Shown here: one piece after another, positions 60,823-64,000 of the stretch
Position numbering within the stretch: position 1 is the stretch's first letter
Layout: each line of letters opens with the position of its first letter
Origin: Deltaproteobacteria bacterium
Lineage (GTDB): Bacteria; Desulfobacterota; B13-G15; RBG-16-54-18
Direction: 5' to 3'
DNA: 64,000 bases
NCBI GenBank assembly: GCA_016927065.1
Contig: JAFGNJ010000004.1
Location: 62,001 to 126,000, forward strand
Position numbers and translations under genes: made by a program
Notes under the pieces: generated by a model
Seen by the model: the letters and a program-made list of their open reading frames with translations, nothing else
Told to the model about the DNA's origin: nothing
Database searches by the model: none

Positions 60823-61028
60823 TAATAACCATCCCGCAAACCCTTGAAAAACCTCAACCTGCTTTTCTCACTTCTATTAAAGAGGGCCTAAAGGTGACAA
60901 TTTTGGCCATTTCCGGTGCCAAAAAATGGCCCTTTCATGCCCAAAAATCTTTTTCATCCCTTCTACAACCCTCTCACCATCCGCTGTTTGACCTTTTCAT
61001 TCCCCATTTTCTGTGGTAGCATTATAGC
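60823..61028. other. Divergent intergenic region upstream of the pilins and PBP1A
   Basis: Part of a ~350-bp gene-free stretch (60681–61028). Besides the sigma-54 promoter it has an 8-bp hairpin (GGCCATTT 60905–60912, AAATGGCC 60924–60931). No well-spaced sigma-70 promoter was found for PBP1A. Confidence 0.4.
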
Positions 61029-63509
61029 ATGGATTTTCAAGAATACAATACCCTTTCTGAAGAGGGGCACGGTGAGGGGGAGCAGAAGAAAAGAGCGCGA
61101 AAATCCTTTGTGATGTTTATCCCGTGCCTCATCCTCGCCTTTTTGTTGATCGGTTTGGGAATATATCTCTATTTCTCATTCACCCTTCCCCCCATCAAAT
61201 CGCTGGAAGATTATAAACCGCCCATCATCACCAAGGTCTTTTCCGATGATGGGGAGTTGGTCGGGGAGTTCTGCAAGGAGCGCAGGATCGTTGTCTCCAT
61301 CGAACAGATCCCCGAGGTCCTCAGCCGTGCCTTTGTGGCTGCCGAGGACGCCGACTTTTTCCGGCATAAAGGGATCTCATATCTCAGCATCCTGCGGGCC
61401 ATGATCAGAAACTTCCTGGCGGGCAGGATCATCCAGGGGGGGAGCACAATCACCCAACAGACCGTGCGCTCCATGGTCTTGTCCAGGGAAAGGACCCTCG
61501 CCAGAAAGATCAGGGAGGTCATACTGTCCCATCGAATAGAAAAGTATCTCACCAAAGAGGAGATCCTTTATATCTATCTGAATCAGATCTATCTCGGCCA
61601 CGGAAATTATGGCGTGGAGGCGGCCGCTCGCGATTATTTCGGCAAGGGGGCCGAAGAGGTTACCCTCGCCGAAGCCGCCATGCTGGCAGGCCTACCGAAG
61701 GCCCCGGAGAATTATTCTCCCCTTCATCACTTTGAACAAGCCAAAAGTCGTCAGTCCTATGTTTTGGGGCGTATGGTCGAAGAAGGCTATATCACCCAAC
61801 AAGAAGCCGATGAGGCCCGTCAGGCCCCCATACAGATACAATCGAGAGAGAACAAATTCCTCAATATCTCCCCCTATTTCACCGAATACGTCAGGATATA
61901 CCTCCAGGAAAAATATGGTGAGGATGCATTCTACACTAAGGGCCTTCAGGTCTATACTACGTTAAACCTCGAGAACCAAAAGGCGGCCCAAGAGGCTCTG
62001 CAGACCGGACTCACGGACCTGGACAGAAGACAGGGTTATCGAGGCCCGGAGAAAGTATTAAAGAAAGATGAATTAGGCGCCTTTTGTCAGGAAGTAGCCC
62101 AGAGCCTTACAGAAAAGCCTCTCACCGCGGGCGAGATCTACTTAGGCGTGGTAACGGAAATATCCAAAGACAAAAAGCAGATAATGGTACGGATCGGGAA
62201 TAAAACAGGGTATATACCTTTCGAAACGATGCGGTGGGCGCGAAGCCCTGATCCCGAAGTGAATTATAGTGATGCCCAGTTGAAAGATCCTACCCAAGCC
62301 CTCAAACCAGGATATGTCATCCGGACCCGCGTGCAGACAATCCCCTCCAAGGGTTTATTGAAACTGGAGCTGGAACAGGAACCCGCGGCCCAAGGGGCCC
62401 TCATCTCGCTGGAGATCCCCACAGGATACGTGCGTGCTATGGTGGGGGGAAGAGACTTCTTAGAGAGCCAGTTCAACCGCGCCCTGCAGGCCCGCCGCCA
62501 GCCCGGATCTTCCTTTAAACCCATCATCTACGCCGCCGCCCTGGACAAGGGATTTACCCCTGCCTCCGTCATCATTGACTCACCCGTTATCTACGAGGAC
62601 GCCCTCAGGGATGAAGATTGGAAGCCCAAAAACTTTGAAGAAAAATTCTACGGCCCTACTACCCTGCGGAACGCCTTGACCCACTCCAGAAATGTGGTAA
62701 CCATCAAGGTGTTGCGTGATATAGGTATCCCCTACGCCATCAAGTATGCCAAGAGGCTGGGAATAGAATCACCGTTGGCCCCCGATCTCTCCCTCGCCTT
62801 AGGGTCCTCTGGGGTCACCCCTTTGGAACTGGTGAGGGCCTATGCGGTGTTTGCCGCCCGCGGGCATCTCATTAAACCTATCTTCATAAAACAGGTCAAA
62901 GATCGGGATGGAGAAGTCCTGGAGGAAAATCACCCCTGGCCCTTGGAGGCAGATCTGGGAAGGCAGGCGGAAACAATCATCGAGGAGGACCTCAAAACGG
63001 GCAAAGAGGGTGTGTGTCCTCAGGTGATCAGCGAGCAGTCCGCATACATCATGACGAGCTTCCTCGAGGGGGTGGTACAGGGGGGAACCGGTCAGCGGGC
63101 GAAGGCCTTGGGGCGTCCTTGCGGGGGTAAGACCGGCACCTCCAATGAATATACAGACGCCTGGTTTGTCGGCTTCACCCCGGACCTGATCACCGGGGTG
63201 TGGGTGGGTTTTGATGAAAACAAGCCCTTGGGGAAATTCGAGACGGGCTCCCGGGCCGCCTCTCCCATCTGGGTATCCTATATGCAAAAGGCCGTAGCGG
63301 GTAGACCGGCGAAAAATTTCTCCATCCCAGAGGGAATCGTCTTCGCAAAGATCGATCCCCAAACCGGGCTCCTCTGTTCCCCCGGCGCAAAAGATTGCAT
63401 ATTTGAGTGCTTTAAAGAAGGAACCCAGCCCACTCAATATACCGACGAGACCTCAACCGCAGGAGATGAGGACTTCTTGAAATCGGATACCATGTTAGGA
63501 ACGGATTAA
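61029..63509 (+). CDS. Penicillin-binding protein 1A (glycosyltransferase/transpeptidase)
   Basis: 826 aa class A PBP. Membrane anchor ~28–52. GT51 domain: AAEDADFFRHKGI with the catalytic Glu, GGSTITQQ, and KIREVILSHRIEKYLTKEEI. An OB-like insert (~370–430) as in PBP1A. Transpeptidase domain: PGSSFKP (SxxK), SRN and KTGTS. Polymerises and cross-links peptidoglycan. ATG 61029 has no obvious Shine-Dalgarno. Confidence 0.95.
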   Translation: MDFQEYNTLSEEGHGEGEQKKRARKSFVMFIPCLILAFLLIGLGIYLYFSFTLPPIKSLEDYKPPIITKVFSDDGELVGEFCKERRIVVSIEQIPEVLSRAFVAAEDADFFRHKGISYLSILRAMIRNFLAGRIIQGGSTITQQTVRSMVLSRERTLARKIREVILSHRIEKYLTKEEILYIYLNQIYLGHGNYGVEAAARDYFGKGAEEVTLAEAAMLAGLPKAPENYSPLHHFEQAKSRQSYVLGRMVEEGYITQQEADEARQAPIQIQSRENKFLNISPYFTEYVRIYLQEKYGEDAFYTKGLQVYTTLNLENQKAAQEALQTGLTDLDRRQGYRGPEKVLKKDELGAFCQEVAQSLTEKPLTAGEIYLGVVTEISKDKKQIMVRIGNKTGYIPFETMRWARSPDPEVNYSDAQLKDPTQALKPGYVIRTRVQTIPSKGLLKLELEQEPAAQGALISLEIPTGYVRAMVGGRDFLESQFNRALQARRQPGSSFKPIIYAAALDKGFTPASVIIDSPVIYEDALRDEDWKPKNFEEKFYGPTTLRNALTHSRNVVTIKVLRDIGIPYAIKYAKRLGIESPLAPDLSLALGSSGVTPLELVRAYAVFAARGHLIKPIFIKQVKDRDGEVLEENHPWPLEADLGRQAETIIEEDLKTGKEGVCPQVISEQSAYIMTSFLEGVVQGGTGQRAKALGRPCGGKTGTSNEYTDAWFVGFTPDLITGVWVGFDENKPLGKFETGSRAASPIWVSYMQKAVAGRPAKNFSIPEGIVFAKIDPQTGLLCSPGAKDCIFECFKEGTQPTQYTDETSTAGDEDFLKSDTMLGTD

Positions 63510-63586
63510 CTGCCTGTTTATCCTACCCACAAACACCTTCACAAATCATCAACGGAATCGTGCTGGCTTATATATGCCTCCTATCA

Positions 63587-64000
63587 CTAGACTTCAAGAC
63601 AGGCTACATAATGTCCGGTAGAAATCTCCGTCAAAGATGGGCTCTGCCGACGGCAGCCTTTCCGGGCTTGAGGGCATCGGACCACAAAAGGACATCCTTC
63701 GGGGACAGAAAAGAGGCTCGGTACTTCTCCCATCGTCGGCGAGGCTCCCTCGCGTCGTGTGGGATCCAGCTGGGGGATAGACTTGAGCAGGATCTGTGTG
63801 TAAGGATGCAGGGGGCGCTGATAGAGGTCATCCCGCGAGGCGAGTTCAACGATCCTGCCCAGGTACATAACGGCCACCCGCTGGCTGATATAACTCACCA
63901 CGCTGAGATCATGGGATATAAAGAGATACGTAAGACGAAATTTTGCTTGCAGCTTTCTTAAAAGGTTAAGGATCTGTGCCTGTATAGAGACATCAAGGGC
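63587..64000 (-). CDS. Oligopeptide/dipeptide ABC transporter ATP-binding protein, C-terminal part
   Basis: Runs off the right edge, so ~137 C-terminal residues are seen. D-loop ALDVSIQAQILNLL and H-loop ISHDLSVV, then RVAVMYLGRIVE and the Opp/Dpp C-terminal extension LHPYTQILL with CPFVVRCPQARKGC and GHYVACLEV. The Cys-rich end is typical of OppD/OppF-type subunits. Convergent with PBP1A. Confidence 0.93.
   Translation of the reverse strand, partial: ALDVSIQAQILNLLRKLQAKFRLTYLFISHDLSVVSYISQRVAVMYLGRIVELASRDDLYQRPLHPYTQILLKSIPQLDPTRREGASPTMGEVPSLFSVPEGCPFVVRCPQARKGCRRQSPSLTEISTGHYVACLEV

Noticed and set aside
62799-63437. 212-aa reverse ORF over PBP1A
   Set aside because: Antisense shadow of the transpeptidase domain.
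1-64000. tRNA, rRNA, CRISPR or riboswitch
   Set aside because: Reading the intergenic gaps showed no cloverleaf-like ends, repeat-spacer arrays or known riboswitch cores; a covariance search would be needed to exclude small RNAs.

Overview
The window reads as chromosome of a Gram-negative bacterium, most likely in or near the Desulfobacterota/deltaproteobacteria. This is inferred from lipoproteins with lipoboxes (RlpA, Slp, patatin), lipid-A-type glycosyltransferases, type IV pilins with a sigma-54 promoter, and the gene orders rnc–radical SAM and phoH–pgpH–ybeY. I could not run a phylogenetic test. No rRNA, tRNA, CRISPR array or complete insertion sequence was seen.

Layout: 1–7.3 kb holds housekeeping genes (rlmB end, rnc, an Elp3-like radical SAM protein, rlpA, a beta-propeller protein, then ispG–coaD–cca on the minus strand). 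7.3–9.9 kb is a compact type II restriction-modification module: a Phd-like small regulator, an amino-type DNA methyltransferase and a convergent Eco29kI-like GIY-YIG endonuclease. 10–16.2 kb carries a DUF3467 gene, two long TPR lipoproteins produced by a tandem duplication whose scar is still readable, and a patatin lipoprotein. 16.3–20.3 kb is an AT-rich accessory stretch (AraC regulator, VOC, DUF1801, AlkD, CPBP protease, DUF1189). 20.4–28.9 kb has two Slp lipoproteins, a GAF protein, a membrane-embedded spermidine-synthase-like protein, rsmI, mazG, the AmrS-type radical SAM enzyme, a FlhG/MinD-like ATPase and a J-domain/RodZ-HTH protein. 29–31.4 kb is AT-rich with two CPBP proteins whose active-site motifs deviate, plus transposase debris.

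The most interesting region is 32.8–45.5 kb. An OmpR-type two-component system is followed by a run of genes resembling a rebuilt Arn/Gnn pathway: DegT aminotransferase, Gfo/Idh/MocA dehydrogenase, two ArnC-like glycosyltransferases, a flippase-like membrane protein, two ArnT-like GT-C transferases and two membrane-anchored metallophosphoesterases. The first two transcription units start from near-identical promoters carrying PmrA-box-like direct repeats with identical spacing to a TATAAT box. The simplest reading is a regulated envelope (lipid A or other glycolipid) amino-sugar modification system.

45.6–49.4 kb is the phoH–pgpH–ybeY operon. 49.6–59.1 kb is a minus-strand surface-glycan cluster (O-antigen ligase with a probable ATT start, GT2, asparagine synthase, membrane/TPR protein, hydrolase, methyltransferase) ending with a Sir2 deacylase. 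59–60.8 kb has three type IV pilin-like genes behind a good sigma-54 promoter. The window ends with PBP1A and the 3' part of an oligopeptide ABC transporter ATPase.
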